From contig NZ_CP101987.1 of the NCBI RefSeq assembly GCF_024508315.1, forward strand, positions 2,480,001-2,544,000: a stretch of 64,000 nucleotides of DNA, written 5' to 3'. Within the stretch, counting starts at the first letter, position 1, and each line of letters opens with the position of its first letter. Below the pieces are notes generated by a model. The model had not been told where the DNA came from. It saw only the letters and a program-made list of their open reading frames with translations, and did no database searches. Both the position numbers and the translations under genes were made by a program. The DNA is from Cellulomonas xiejunii (GTDB lineage Bacteria > Actinomycetota > Actinomycetes > Actinomycetales > Cellulomonadaceae). Positions 34,737 to 45,500 of this stretch are shown piece after piece.

Positions 34737-35116
34737 GCGTCCGCCTGCTCGCCCCGCTCCTCGGCGGGGAGCTCGATGAGCGGGCAGTCCTTCCAGAGCC
34801 GTTCGAGGGCGTAGTAGACGCGGTCCTCGGCGTGCTGCACGTGCACGACGATCTCGCCGAAGTCGATGAGCACCCAGCGCCCCTGCGCCTTGCCCTCGCG
34901 GCGCACCGGCTTGGCACCCAGGTGGTGCAGCGCCTCCTCGACGGCGTCGACGATGCCGCCGACCTGCCGCTCGTTGGTGCCGGAGGCGATGAGGAAGACG
35001 TCGGTCAGGACGAGCTGCTCGCTCACGTCGAGCGCGATGATCTCCTGCGCCTTGAGGTTGGATGCGGCGCGCGCGGCCGCATGGGCCAGCTCGATCGCGC
35101 GGGTGCTCGCGGGCAC
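34733..35116 (-). CDS. rsfS: Ribosomal silencing factor RsfS
   Basis: 127 residues from GTG 35116 (GAGGAG about six bases upstream); the frame runs on to 35563 but has no family similarity there. Conserved blocks are AQEIIALDVSEQLVLTDVFLIASGTNERQVGGIVDAVEEAL, GRWVLIDFGEIVVHVQH and YYALERLW. RsfS binds ribosomal protein L14 and blocks subunit joining when nutrients are short. It is part of a nadD operon and is translationally coupled to the phosphatase gene. Confidence 0.97.
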   Translation of the reverse strand: MPASTRAIELAHAAARAASNLKAQEIIALDVSEQLVLTDVFLIASGTNERQVGGIVDAVEEALHHLGAKPVRREGKAQGRWVLIDFGEIVVHVQHAEDRVYYALERLWKDCPLIELPAEERGEQADA

Positions 35117-35183
35117 GTGGGCTCCTCGTGTTCGGGGGGACGGCGTCGACCGGATGGCGCGACGCCGCGGGCGTGCGGAGACG

Positions 35184-36455
35184 TCAGGCGGGTACGGCCG
35201 CGACGACGGTGGCGATCGCGGGCGCAGACTGCGCCTCGGCTCCCCCGCCGTCGGGGCGCGTCTGGATGACGAGCAGCATGATGAGGAAGCCGAGCACGAA
35301 CGCCACGACGGCCAGGACGAGCACGTGCAACCAGGTGTAGGGGTGCAGGCGGCGCGACGGCTCGTCGTCGTCGTCCTCGTCGTCCAGGTCGTCGTCGTGC
35401 GTCGCGCCGGCGGAACGCGCCGCGGCCCACGGCGGAGCGGGCTTCTCGTCGGCGGGCGGCGTCGCGCCGGGCGGGCGCGGCCAGACCTCGGCCGGCTGCT
35501 CCGCCGCGGGAGCCGACGAACCTGCCGCGTCCGGCTGGGCCGTCGCGGCGGCCGGCGGCCCACCCGGCGTCCAGAGTGACGGCGCCGCGCTCACCGGCGC
35601 CGGGGCCGCGACCGGCTCCGCCCGGAAGGACGTCACCGACGGCGCCGCAGGCGGCTGCGCCGGCGCTGCCGCGGGGGTCGACGGGGTCCAGGCGGAGGGC
35701 GTGGGCGCCGGCGGTGCCGACGTCCCTGCACCCCAGGCGGACGTGCGCGGCGGTGTGGCCGGAGCGGCCGTCGCACCGCCCACCCAGCTGGGCGCGCCGG
35801 ACGCGGGCGCAGCGGCGCTCTCACGACCCCAACCGGATCCCTCCACGGGCCGGGCCGACGTCGCGGGTGCCGCGGACGGCTGGCCCCAGGCCGGTGCGGG
35901 CGCGGGCGCAGCAGCCGGCGGCCGTGGCGTCGTGCGGGCGTCGGACGACGAGGGTCCCCGCGCACCCCACGCGGGTGCACCCTGCGTGGGTGCCGGCGCC
36001 GGGGCCGGTGCGGGCCGCGGCGCGGGTGCTGAGGCAGCCCGCTGCTGCGCCGACGGGGCCGGGGCCGGGCGGGGCGTCGCCGCGCGCGGCGCGGACGTCG
36101 GGTCCAGCGCCGAGTCGCGGTACGACCGCCGCGAGCGGGAGCCGTCACCGGCAGCGGGCGCCGGCGTCGACGGGCTCGGCGAGACGGGCCGGGGCGTCGC
36201 GGGGCCGGCGGATACCGGTCCGGGTCGCGCTGGCTGCTGTCCAGGTCCGGACGACCACGCCGGTGTCCCCGTCGGCCCCGCCGACGAGGTGCCGACTGGT
36301 GGCGTCACCAGCCTGCTGCGCATGGCACGACGCGAGCTCGGTGCGGCCGCGTCGTCCCCCGCGGGCGGGGAGGACGGGCCATCGGGGACCTGGCCACCGT
36401 CCTGGGCCGCACGCTCCATCTCACGACGGCGACGACGCTCTCCGGGTTCACTCAT
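35184..36455 (-). CDS. Pro/Ala-rich tail-anchored membrane protein
   Basis: 423 residues from ATG 36455, overlapping the nadD stop by eight bases. The N-terminus is charged ([19 protein letters not shown]). Residues 50-350 are Pro/Ala/Ser-rich with scattered Trp-Gly and PxW motifs and no fold. An acidic run ([12 protein letters not shown]) precedes a single membrane helix ([20 protein letters not shown]) near residue 385 and a short C-tail. With no signal peptide, the disordered part should lie in the cytoplasm. Proteins of this pattern sit between nadD and rsfS in other Micrococcales, but I know of no function. Confidence 0.75.
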   Translation of the reverse strand: MSEPGERRRRREMERAAQDGGQVPDGPSSPPAGDDAAAPSSRRAMRSRLVTPPVGTSSAGPTGTPAWSSGPGQQPARPGPVSAGPATPRPVSPSPSTPAPAAGDGSRSRRSYRDSALDPTSAPRAATPRPAPAPSAQQRAASAPAPRPAPAPAPAPTQGAPAWGARGPSSSDARTTPRPPAAAPAPAPAWGQPSAAPATSARPVEGSGWGRESAAAPASGAPSWVGGATAAPATPPRTSAWGAGTSAPPAPTPSAWTPSTPAAAPAQPPAAPSVTSFRAEPVAAPAPVSAAPSLWTPGGPPAAATAQPDAAGSSAPAAEQPAEVWPRPPGATPPADEKPAPPWAAARSAGATHDDDLDDEDDDDEPSRRLHPYTWLHVLVLAVVAFVLGFLIMLLVIQTRPDGGGAEAQSAPAIATVVAAVPA

Positions 36456-37065
36456 GACGACCTCGATACAACCTGTGCTTGGCGATGTACTGGACAACCC
36501 CGTCCGGGACGAGGTACCACACCGGCGCCCCTGCACGCGCACGCGCACGGACGTCGGAGGAGGAGATCGCCAGGGCGGGGACCTCCAGCACGTCGACCCG
36601 CCCGGCGGGCAGGCCTTCCACCGACAGCGCGTGGCCCGGACGGGTCACCGCCACGAACCGCGCCATGTCGAACAGCTCGGCAGCATCCTTCCACGTCAGG
36701 ATCTGCGCGATGGCGTCGGCACCGGTGATGAAGAAGAGGTCGGCGTCCGGACGCTCGTCCTTGAGGTCACGGAGGGTGTCGACCGTGTAGGTCAGGCCCG
36801 CGCGGTCGATGTCGACGCGGCTCACGGTGAACCGGGGGTTCGACGCGGTCGCGATCACGGTCATGAGGTAGCGGTGCTCGGCGGGCGACACGTCGACGTG
36901 CTGCTTGAACGTGGGGTTGCCCGTCGGGACGAACACGACCTCGTCGAGCTCGAACCGGGCGGCGACCTCGCTCGCCGCCACCAGGTGCCCGTGGTGCACG
37001 GGGTCGAACGTGCCGCCCATCACACCGAGGCGTGGGCGGCTGGGGACCTCGACGGTGGCCGGCAC
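36448..37065 (-). CDS. nadD: Nicotinate-nucleotide adenylyltransferase
   Basis: 205 residues from GTG 37065. It makes nicotinate adenine dinucleotide from NaMN and ATP in NAD synthesis. [16 protein letters not shown] (the GxFDPxHxGH nucleotidyl-transferase motif), [13 protein letters not shown] and the C-terminal [14 protein letters not shown] (ISSTxIR-type ATP motif) are all present. It follows the 51-residue membrane protein by two bases and overlaps the next gene, so it is mid-operon. Confidence 0.97.
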   Translation of the reverse strand: MPATVEVPSRPRLGVMGGTFDPVHHGHLVAASEVAARFELDEVVFVPTGNPTFKQHVDVSPAEHRYLMTVIATASNPRFTVSRVDIDRAGLTYTVDTLRDLKDERPDADLFFITGADAIAQILTWKDAAELFDMARFVAVTRPGHALSVEGLPAGRVDVLEVPALAISSSDVRARARAGAPVWYLVPDGVVQYIAKHRLYRGRHE

Positions 37066-37067
37066 CG

Positions 37068-37223
37068 TCAGTGGCGCGTCCCGACGGACCGGAAGGCGTA
37101 CGTGACCAGCAGCATCGCCAAGAGCCCGGCGAAGGCGCCGACGCCGAAGACGGCGGGCGCGAAGGGCAGCGCATCGGAGTGCTCGGCGGCCGTCTCGGCT
37201 GCGGCGATCAGGGTGGCGTGCAC
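37068..37223 (-). CDS. Small single-pass membrane protein
   Basis: 51 residues from GTG 37223, with GGAGG six bases upstream. It has a short N-terminal helix ([20 protein letters not shown]), one membrane helix ([20 protein letters not shown]) and a tiny basic tail (RSVGTRH). It ends two bases before nadD, so it is cotranscribed and perhaps translationally coupled. Similar short proteins precede nadD in other actinobacteria; the function is unknown. Confidence 0.75.
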   Translation of the reverse strand: MHATLIAAAETAAEHSDALPFAPAVFGVGAFAGLLAMLLVTYAFRSVGTRH

Positions 37224-37349
37224 ATCGTCCTCCGGCTGGTCCTCAAAGGTCTCTTGCGTGGTCGTCGCGGCGCGCTTCGGTCCTCCGGTGCCGCAACGAC
37301 ACAGTGTCGCACGCAGCGCTGGGAGCCCGGACCACGCCACGACACCCTG

Positions 37350-38654
37350 TCAGGGGCGGACGTGGCCGTCGCCGTGCACGACCCACTTGGTCGTCGTGAG
37401 CTCGGCCAGGCCCATCGGACCACGCGCGTGGAGCTTCTGCGTGGAGATACCGATCTCCGCACCCAGGCCGAACTGGCCGCCGTCGGTGAACCGCGTCGAC
37501 GCGTTGACGATCACCGCGGCGGCGTCGACCTCGGCGACGAACCGCTCGGCGGCGCGCAGGTCCTGCGTGACGATCGCCTCCGTGTGACCTGTCGACCACT
37601 GCCGCACGTGCTCGATCGCCGCGTGCAGGCCGTCGACCACACGCACCGCGAGGTCGAGGGACAGGTACTCGGTCCCCCAGTCCGCGTCCGTCGCCGGGGC
37701 GGTGCTCGACCCCTGCGGTGCCCGGAGCAGCGTCGCGTCGTCCCCATGCACCGTCACCCCCGCCTGCGTGAGCGCCGCGAGCGCGGACGGCAGGAACGTG
37801 TCGGCGACCTGGCGGTGCACCAGCAACGTCTCCACCGCGTTGCACACCCCGACGCGCTGCGTCTTGGAGTTGAGCAGGATGGCCAGGGCGTCGGCCTGGT
37901 CCGCGCTCGCGTCCACGTACAGGTGGCAGTTGCCGACCCCGGTCTCGATGACCGGGACCGTTGCCTCCCGCACGACGGTCGCGATGAGGTCGGCGCCACC
38001 GCGGGGCACGAGCACATCGACCAGGCCGCGCGCGTGCATCAGGGCCACCGCGCCGGGCCTGCCCCACGCGTCCACCGACTGCACCAGGTCCCCCGGCAGC
38101 CCCTGGGCGACAAGGGCGTCCGCGAGGACCTCGACGACGACCTCGTTGCTGCTCGCGGCCGCCGAGCCACCGCGCAGGATCACCGCGTTGCCGCTCTTCA
38201 GCGCGAGTCCGGCGGCGTCCACCGTGACGTTGGGGCGTGCCTCGTAGATCATCCCGACGACGCCCATCGGCACCCGCAGCTGCTGCAGCCGGAGCCCGTT
38301 GGGCAGGGTGGAACCGCGCACGACCTCGCCCACGGGGTCGGGCAGCGCCGCGAGCTCACGCAGGGCGTCGGCGATCGCGGCGACGCGCTCGGGGGTCAGC
38401 GCGAGGCGGTCGAGCAACCCGGGCGACATGCCGTTGGCGCGTCCGCGCTCCAGGTCCTGGGCGTTCGCGGCCAGGACGCGGTCGGTCGCGCCGACGAGCG
38501 CGTCGGCCAGCGCGCGCAGGGCGGCGTCCTTCGTGGCACGGGTCGCGGTCGCGAGCGCACGCGAGGCCTCCCGCGCCCGACGTGCGACGGCGAGGACGGC
38601 GACCTCGGGGTCGTCCAGGACGGCGGGCGTCGACTGCTCCAGCGACGTGGTCAT
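37350..38654 (-). CDS. proA: Gamma-glutamyl phosphate reductase
   Basis: 434 residues from ATG 38654; the frame's upstream extension overlaps proB and is discarded. It reduces gamma-glutamyl phosphate to glutamate semialdehyde with NADPH, the second step of proline synthesis. [47 protein letters not shown] (catalytic Cys) and [19 protein letters not shown] are family signatures. It lies 76 bases downstream of proB. Confidence 0.98.
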   Translation of the reverse strand: MTTSLEQSTPAVLDDPEVAVLAVARRAREASRALATATRATKDAALRALADALVGATDRVLAANAQDLERGRANGMSPGLLDRLALTPERVAAIADALRELAALPDPVGEVVRGSTLPNGLRLQQLRVPMGVVGMIYEARPNVTVDAAGLALKSGNAVILRGGSAAASSNEVVVEVLADALVAQGLPGDLVQSVDAWGRPGAVALMHARGLVDVLVPRGGADLIATVVREATVPVIETGVGNCHLYVDASADQADALAILLNSKTQRVGVCNAVETLLVHRQVADTFLPSALAALTQAGVTVHGDDATLLRAPQGSSTAPATDADWGTEYLSLDLAVRVVDGLHAAIEHVRQWSTGHTEAIVTQDLRAAERFVAEVDAAAVIVNASTRFTDGGQFGLGAEIGISTQKLHARGPMGLAELTTTKWVVHGDGHVRP

Positions 38655-38730
38655 GGCGTCCAGGTTAGCCGCGCACGCCCCCGGGACGGCGACCGTCCGC
38701 ACCTCGGGCGGGTGGCACCCGGTGGTGCGC

Positions 38731-39879
38731 TCAGCGGCGTCGACGCACGAGGACGAGGTCGTCGCGGTGCACGAGCTCACGGTCGTACCCCGGCCCCAGC
38801 GCTGCGCGCAGGTCCCTCGTGCTGCGCCCCAGCAGCTGCGGCACCTCCTCGGCGCCGTACGCGACGAGGCCACGGGCGACGACCTCGCCTCCCGGGTCGA
38901 CCAGCTCGACCGGGTCCCCGGCCTCGAACACGCCCTCGACGGCCGTGACCCCGGCCGGCAGCAGCGACGTGCGCCGCTCGACGACCGCACGCACAGCGCC
39001 CTCGTCGAGCACGAGACGGCCTCGCGTCCGCGCGGCGTGCGCCAGCCACAGGAGGCGGATCGAGCGGCGGCGTCCCGTCGCCGCGAACCAGGTGCCCACG
39101 TCGGCACCGGCCAGGCCCGCCGCGGCGTGCGCGACCGACGTGAGGAGCACGGGGATGCCCGACTGCGTCGCGATGGCCACCGACTCGAGCTTGGTGACCA
39201 TGCCGCCCGTGCCCACCGCGCTGCCGCGCGCCGTGACGTCGATCCCCTGGATCTCGCTCAGCGTGCGCACCTCACCGATGCGTTCCGACCCCGAGCGTGA
39301 GGGCGGCCCCGTGTACAGCGCGTCGACGTCCGTGAGCAGTACGAGCGCGTCCGCGTGGACCAGGTGGGACACGAGCGCCGCAAGCCGGTCGTTGTCACCG
39401 AAGCGGATCTCGTCGGTCGCCACGGCGTCGTTCTCGTTGATGATGGGCACGACACCCAGGTCCAGCAGCCGGGTCAGCGCGCGGTGCGCGTTGCGGTACT
39501 GGCCGCGGCGCCACGTGTCCTCCGCCGTGAGCAGCACCTGGGCGACCGTCGTGCCGTGCGCCGCGAAGGCCCGGGTGTAGTGCGCGACGAGCAGCCCCTG
39601 CCCCACCGACGCGGCCGCCTGCTGCGTGGCGAGGTCACGCGGCCGTGCGGCCAGACCGAGCGGGCCGATGCCCGCCGCGATGGCGCCGGAGGACACCAGC
39701 ACCACCTGCGTGCCGGCGGCACGACGTGCCGCGAGCAGGTCGACCACGGCTGCCAGCCGCTGCGGGTCGAGGTGCCCGTCGGTCGTCGTCAGGGACGACG
39801 AACCGACCTTGACGACGATGCGGCTCGCGCCGGGCAGCTGGTCACGTCCCGACAGGGCGGCGGCACTCACGGCACCCAT
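38731..39879 (-). CDS. proB: Glutamate 5-kinase
   Basis: 382 residues from ATG 39879 (GCGAGG upstream). It phosphorylates glutamate, the first and feedback-controlled step of proline synthesis. The amino-acid-kinase core has [41 protein letters not shown] and [12 protein letters not shown]. The last 80 residues form the PUA domain ([25 protein letters not shown]). It is located between obgE and proA on the same strand. Confidence 0.98.
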   Translation of the reverse strand: MGAVSAAALSGRDQLPGASRIVVKVGSSSLTTTDGHLDPQRLAAVVDLLAARRAAGTQVVLVSSGAIAAGIGPLGLAARPRDLATQQAAASVGQGLLVAHYTRAFAAHGTTVAQVLLTAEDTWRRGQYRNAHRALTRLLDLGVVPIINENDAVATDEIRFGDNDRLAALVSHLVHADALVLLTDVDALYTGPPSRSGSERIGEVRTLSEIQGIDVTARGSAVGTGGMVTKLESVAIATQSGIPVLLTSVAHAAAGLAGADVGTWFAATGRRRSIRLLWLAHAARTRGRLVLDEGAVRAVVERRTSLLPAGVTAVEGVFEAGDPVELVDPGGEVVARGLVAYGAEEVPQLLGRSTRDLRAALGPGYDRELVHRDDLVLVRRRR

Positions 39880-39955
39880 GATGCCTCGCCGCGTGGGCCG
39901 CTTCGTGCAGCGACCGGCTCCCGGACGTGCTGTGAGCACGCCCGGGAGGCCGTCG

Positions 39956-41473
39956 TCAGGCGTCCGGGTCCGTCCAGACGCCCTGCTCGCGCTCCGTCCA
40001 CATCTCCGCGCGCGCGGCCGCCTTGGCGTCCATGCGCTCGGTGTACTCGCGACGCTTCTGGCCGCGGGTGGGCCGCGACCGGTCCTCGAGGCGCAGGTCG
40101 CTGCCGCGGGGCCCACCGAGCAGCTCCGAACCGGTCAGCAGCGTGGGCTCCCAGTCGAACACGACCGAGTTCTCGTCCGGTCCGATGCGCACCTCGTCGC
40201 CCGCGACGGCGCCGGCCTTGTAGAGCGCGTCCTCGACCCCCGCGCGGGCCAGCCGGTCGGCGAGGTAGCCGACGGCCTCGTCGTTCGAGAAATCGGTCTG
40301 GCGCACCCACCGCTCGGGCTTCTCGCCGCGGATGGAGAACCACACCTGACCGCCGCCCTCGCGGCGCTTGACCGTGAAGCCCGAGTCGTCGACGGCACGC
40401 GGGCGCAGCACGACGCGCGTCGCCTCGGCGACGGGGGCGGCACGGCGCGCCGCCCCGACACGCTCGGCCAGGGCGAACGTCAGGGCCCGGAGCCCTTCGT
40501 GGGAGGCCGCGGAGATCTCGAAGACCGGAAGGCCGCGGGCTTCGAGCTCGGCGCGGACCAGGTCGGCCAGCTCGCGCGCCTCGGGCACGTCGATCTTGTT
40601 GAGGACGACGACGCGGGGACGCTCGACGAGCGGCACCCCGCCCGCAGCGACCTCGAGGTCCTCGGAGTACGCGGCGAGCTCCGCCTCGATCACGTCGAGG
40701 TCGGAGACGGGGTCGCGCCCCGACTCGAGCGTCGCGCAGTCGAGCACGTGGACGACGACCGCGCACCGCTCGATGTGCCGCAGGAACTCCAGACCGAGGC
40801 CCTTGCCCTGCGACGCCCCGGGGATGAGCCCCGGCACGTCGGCCACCGTGTAGCGGAAGTCACCGGCCTGGACGACGCCGAGGTTCGGCACGAGGGTCGT
40901 GAACGGGTAGTCGGCGATCTTCGGCCGCGCCGCGGAGATGGCCGCGACGAGGCTCGACTTGCCCGCCGAGGGGAAGCCGACCAGCGCGACGTCGGCGATG
41001 GTCTTGAGCTCGAGCACGACCTGGGCCTCGTCGCCCGGCTCACCGAGGAGGGCGAACCCGGGCGCCTTGCGTCGCGGCGACGCGAGCGCCGCGTTGCCGA
41101 GGCCCCCGCGACCACCGGCCGCGACGACGTACCGCGAACCCGCTCCGACGAGGTCCGCGAGGACCGTGCCGTCGGGCGACTTGACGACCGTGCCGTCCGG
41201 GACCGGCAGCACGAGGTCCTCGGCCGTCGACCCGCTGCGGTGGTCGCCCATCCCCTGGGTGCCCGACGCGGCGCGCCGGTGCGGCTGGTGGTGGAACGGC
41301 AGCAGCGTGGTCACCTGCGGATCGACCTCGACGATCACCGACCCGCCGTTGCCGCCGTTGCCGCCGTCGGGGCCGGCGAGCGGCTTGAACTTCTCGCGGT
41401 GGATGGATGCACAGCCGTGCCCACCGTCACCGCCGGTCGCGTGCAGCACGACACGGTCGACGAACGTCGCCAC
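39956..41473 (-). CDS. obgE: Obg-family GTPase (CgtA)
   Basis: 505 residues. The N-terminal glycine-rich Obg domain ([20 protein letters not shown] and GGDGGNGG-like turns) reaches about residue 158. The G domain has [11 protein letters not shown] (G1), the [12 protein letters not shown] switch, [10 protein letters not shown] (G3) and NKID (G4). The C-terminal OCT domain begins near [37 protein letters not shown]. It acts in 50S assembly and stress signalling. The ribosome-binding site AAGGAGGT is very strong. It follows rpmA after a hairpin. Confidence 0.98.
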   Translation of the reverse strand: MATFVDRVVLHATGGDGGHGCASIHREKFKPLAGPDGGNGGNGGSVIVEVDPQVTTLLPFHHQPHRRAASGTQGMGDHRSGSTAEDLVLPVPDGTVVKSPDGTVLADLVGAGSRYVVAAGGRGGLGNAALASPRRKAPGFALLGEPGDEAQVVLELKTIADVALVGFPSAGKSSLVAAISAARPKIADYPFTTLVPNLGVVQAGDFRYTVADVPGLIPGASQGKGLGLEFLRHIERCAVVVHVLDCATLESGRDPVSDLDVIEAELAAYSEDLEVAAGGVPLVERPRVVVLNKIDVPEARELADLVRAELEARGLPVFEISAASHEGLRALTFALAERVGAARRAAPVAEATRVVLRPRAVDDSGFTVKRREGGGQVWFSIRGEKPERWVRQTDFSNDEAVGYLADRLARAGVEDALYKAGAVAGDEVRIGPDENSVVFDWEPTLLTGSELLGGPRGSDLRLEDRSRPTRGQKRREYTERMDAKAAARAEMWTEREQGVWTDPDA

Positions 41474-41524
41474 GGCTGGACCTCCTTCGTCTGCGGATGC
41501 AGATCTCGATCGTTCATACGCCGA

Positions 41525-41551
41525 AGGGGCGCACCGGACCGGTGCGCCCCT
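41525..41551 (-). terminator. Hairpin between rpmA and obgE (partial terminator or processing site)
   Basis: 11-bp perfect stem (AGGGGCGCACC with its complement, 41525-41535/41541-41551) and a five-base loop, 30 bases after the rpmA stop and 52 before obgE. It could lower obgE expression relative to the ribosomal proteins. Confidence 0.6.
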
Positions 41552-41581
41552 CCGACCGTGAAGCTGGGGTGTGTCGCGACC

Positions 41582-41836
41582 TCAGAGGGACGCGACGACG
41601 TCGATGACCTTGCGGCCACGACGCGTGCCGAACGCCACCGAACCGGCGGTCAGCGCGAACAGGGTGTCGTCCCCGCCACGGCCGACGTTGTCGCCGGGGT
41701 GGAAGTGGGTGCCGCGCTGGCGGACGATGATCTCGCCGGCCTTGACGACCTGACCGCCGAAGCGCTTCACGCCGAGGCGCTGGGCGTTCGAGTCGCGACC
41801 GTTGCGCGAGGAGCTCGCGCCCTTCTTGTGTGCCAT
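41582..41836 (-). CDS. rpmA: 50S ribosomal protein L27
   Basis: 84 residues, full length. It begins [20 protein letters not shown] without the Firmicutes-type N-terminal extension that needs cleavage; [23 protein letters not shown] is the family core. L27 reaches the peptidyl-transferase centre. It follows rplU by 58 bases. Confidence 0.99.
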   Translation of the reverse strand: MAHKKGASSSRNGRDSNAQRLGVKRFGGQVVKAGEIIVRQRGTHFHPGDNVGRGGDDTLFALTAGSVAFGTRRGRKVIDVVASL

Positions 41837-41894
41837 GACAGACCTGCTCTCCGGGTGCTGCGAAAAGGGATACGGCCGCGTGAGCGGCGCGGGC

Positions 41895-42215
41895 TCACTT
41901 GATGCCGGTGACCTTCAGGCGGGTCAGCTTCTGGCGGTGACCCTGGCGCTTGCGGTAGCCGGTCTTGTTCTTGTACTTGAGGATGTCGATCTTGGGACCC
42001 TTCTCGTCCCGCACGACCTCCGCCGTCACCGTCACCTTGGCCAGGGCCTCGGCATCGGTCGTGACCTTCTCGCCGTCGACGAGCAGGAGCGCCGGCAGCT
42101 GGACCGACGAACCCGCCCCGGCGGCGAGGCGGTCGACGACGACGACGTCGCCGACGGCGACCTTCTCCTGGCGGCCGCCAGCCTTCACGATCGCGTACAC
42201 CACGTTGCTGCTCAT
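41895..42215 (-). CDS. rplU: 50S ribosomal protein L21
   Basis: 106 residues from ATG 42215; the frame extends upstream without similarity. [15 protein letters not shown] at the start and [28 protein letters not shown] at the end are the L21 signatures. It is the first gene of the rplU-rpmA-obgE operon behind a good promoter and an approximately 210-base leader. Confidence 0.99.
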   Translation of the reverse strand: MSSNVVYAIVKAGGRQEKVAVGDVVVVDRLAAGAGSSVQLPALLLVDGEKVTTDAEALAKVTVTAEVVRDEKGPKIDILKYKNKTGYRKRQGHRQKLTRLKVTGIK

Positions 42216-42434
42216 CTCTGCTCGTCGGACCTGCTCATCGGTGCTTCGTGCGTCCTGCTCGTCGGTGCCGCGGCCCCGCCGGTACCCGCGCACCGCCCAG
42301 CCACGAGGCAGGGGGTTCGCGTCGGCGGTGTCATCCGCGGCGCCTGCGCCGGGACCTGCGTACGCCCACCCCGAGAATCCTCGGGGAACCTGGCACGCAC
42401 GGCTCCCGGCACGCGCGCGACGCACCGACGTTCT

Positions 42435-42463
42435 AGGGTACGGACCCGCTCGCGCCCGGTCAA
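42435..42463 (-). promoter_or_regulatory. rplU operon promoter and start of a long leader
   Basis: Minus strand: -35 TTGACC (42463-42458), 17-base spacer, -10 TACCCT (42440-42435), one of the best housekeeping promoters in the window. The transcript would have a leader of about 213 bases (to 42216) containing repeated CTGCTCGTCGG-like segments on the plus strand. Its position suits an autoregulatory ribosomal-protein leader, but I could not fold it. Confidence 0.75.
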
Positions 42464-42509
42464 ACGAGCGCGGCGGGCCCGCCCTGTGGGTCGGTGGTCG
42501 CGCGACGGG

Positions 42510-45500
42510 TCAGCCGTCGGTCGGCGCGGGTGCGCCGTCCGTCGTCGGATCGGTCGCCGCCGGAGGCGTGCCGTCGGCGTCGGGCGCACCGTCGGCCTCC
42601 GGCTCCCCGTCGGCGTCCTCGAACACCTCGGGGGCGACCGCGTGCAGCGCGAGCGGCGCGTCCGTCTCGACGGCCCTGGCGTCGGCCGTGGCGGCCACCG
42701 GGGCTGCCGTCGCGGCAGGCGGGACGCCCGTAGAGCCCAGCTCCGCCATGACGTCGAGCGTCCCCAGCCGCCGCGTGCCGGCGCCTCGCGTGGCGTCAGG
42801 AGCCTGCGCGCCGTCCGTGGGCGTGCCGCCCGCCGGGGCGTCGTCGGCCTCAGCGGGCGCGTCGAGCTCCTCCGGCGCGACCCCGTGCTCGTGCGCGTGC
42901 GCAGCGGCTGCGGCGATCGTCGCGAGCGTCGCCTTGACCGCCTCGCGCGCCTCGGGCAGCACCGGGACGGTCGCGTGCTGCACACCGGCGGACTCGGCGG
43001 AGCCGCGCTTGCGTCGCGCACGCTTCGACTCGCTCGGCTCCGCGGCCGGCTGCGTGTGCGTCTCGGGACGCCCGCCCTTGCCGACGGGGTCCGTGTGGAC
43101 GATGAACCCGCGGCCGTGGCAGTGCTCGCAGGTCTCGCTGAACGCCTCGACGAGACCCTGGCCGACACGCTTGCGAGTCATCTGCACGAGCCCGAGCGAC
43201 GTCACCTCGGCCACCTGGTGCTTGGTCCGGTCACGCCCCAGGCACTCGACGAGCCTGCGCAGCACGAGGTCGCGGTTCGACTCGAGCACCATGTCGATGA
43301 AGTCGATGACGATGATGCCGCCGATGTCGCGCAGCCTCAGCTGGCGCACGATCTCCTCGGCCGCCTCGAGGTTGTTGCGCGTGACGGTCTCCTCGAGGGT
43401 CCCGCCCGCCCCGGTGAACTTGCCGGTGTTGACGTCCACGACGGTCATCGCCTCGGTGCGGTCGATGACGAGCGAACCACCCGAGGGCAGCCAGACCTTG
43501 CGGTCCATGCCCTTGGCGAGCTGCTCGTCCACGCGGTGCACCGTGAAGACGTCCTGCGTGCCCGTCCACTTCTCGGTGCGCGCGGCGAGGTCGGGTGCGA
43601 GCTCGCCCACGTAGGTCGAGATCGTCGACCACGCGTCGTCACCCTGCACGACGAGCGACGAGAAGTCATCGTTGAAGATGTCGCGGACGACGCGGATCGC
43701 CATGTCGGGCTCGCCCTGCAGGAGTGCGGGGGCGTTCGCCGTCTTCCGCTTCTTCTCGATCGCCTCCCACTGGCCCTGCAGACGGGCGACGTCGGCGCGC
43801 AGCTCCTCCTCGGTCGCGCCCTCGGCGGCCGTGCGCACGATGACGCCGGCGGAGTCGGGCACGAGGTCGCGCAGGATCTTCTTGAGACGCGAGCGCTCGA
43901 TGTCCGGCAGCTTGCGGCTGATGCCTGTCATACCGCCACCGGGCACGTACACGAGGTACCGGCCCGCGAGCGTGATCTGGCTGGTGAGCCGGGCGCCCTT
44001 GTGGCCGATCGGGTCCTTGGTCACCTGGACCAGGACCGCGTCGCCCGACTTCAGCGCCTGCTCGATGCGGCGCGGCTGCCCGCCGTCGAGCCCGGCGGCG
44101 TCCCAGTTGACCTCGCCCGCGTACAGGACCGCGTTGCGGCCCTTTCCGACGTCGACGAACGCGGCCTCCATGCTCGGCAGCACGTTCTGCACGCGCCCGA
44201 GGTACACGTTGCCGACCATCGACGCCTGCGCCTGGTTCGACACGTAGTGCTCGACGAGCACACCGTCCTCGAGGACCGCGATCTGGGTGCGCGAGTCGAC
44301 CTCGCGCACGACCATCGCGCGCTCGACCGCCTCGCGTCGTGCGAGGAACTCCGCCTCGGTGATGACCTGGCGTCGTCGGCCCGCGTCGCGTCCCTCGCGG
44401 CGGCGCTGACGCTTGGCCTCCAGGCGCGTCGACCCCCGCAGCGCCGTGACCTCGTCACCGCTCGAGCGCCGGCGCGGCTCGTCGGCGACCTCGCCGCGGG
44501 CACCACGCCGACGCCGCCGCCGACGCCGGCTGGACCCGGTCGAGTCGTCCTCGCCCGCGTCCTCGCTCGCCGACGCCTCGGCCTCGGCGTCCGGCTCGTC
44601 CTGCGCGGCAGGCTCGTCAGCCGCGTCGTCGCTGCCCGGCGCGTCGGGCCGGCCCCGACGTCCCCGACCGCCACGGCGCCGGCGGCGGCGCGGCGACGTG
44701 CCGTCGTCGTCACCCGCGTCGTCGTCGGTGCCGTCGTCGTCACCGTCCGCGTCGGTGCCGTCGACGTCCACGACCTCCGGCTGCACCTCGTCCTGGGAGT
44801 CGTCCTGGGAGTCGTCCTGGTCCTCGAGCTCCGTGGCCTCGTCCTCGACCTCGGCCTGGGCCTTGCGGCCGCGACCGCCGCGGCGCCGACGCGCACGGCC
44901 GGAACCCTCGGCGGGAACGCTGTCCGCAGCAGCCTCGCCGGTCGCGTCCGCGCCGGAGCCCTCGACGCCGGTGGGGGCCTGCTCGTCCACGTCGGTGCGT
45001 GCCGCGTCCGAGATCTCCTGCGGGGACCCCGCCGAGGCCTGCGCCCGGCGCCTGCGCGTGCGCGGCTCCGGGTCGGCCGCCTGGAAGAGCAGGGCGGTCG
45101 TCGCCATGCGGGCACGCGGCGCCGGCTCCTCGGTCCGCACGGGGCCCAGCTCGGCGAGCACGTCGAGCGGCCCGTCCCGGCGCTCGTCGCCCGACGTACC
45201 GGCGGGCTCGTCGACCGGCTCGTCGCCGGCGGGGGCCTGCTCCGCGTCCGCGTCCTGCGCGGAACGGGCGGTGCGGCCACCACGTCGACCGGAGCGCCGG
45301 CGGCGCGGCGCGCGCTCGGCGGCGTCCTCGGCCAGCGCGTCCGCGACGCCGCTCGCCTCCGGCTCGTCCGCGGGCACCTCGTCGGTCGGAGCGTCGTCGG
45401 CGGTGGCGTCGTCGGCGGCGAGATCGTCGTCCGTCGCCGGGGTCTCGCTCGCGGCCTGCGCCGCTTCCTCGTCCTCGACCGGGTCCTCGGCGACGCCCGA

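Noticed and set aside
34733..35563. Longer RsfS start at 35563
   Set aside because: The upstream 149 codons are Arg/Pro/Thr-rich shadow of the tail-anchored gene; GTG 35116 has a good ribosome-binding site and matches the family N-terminus.
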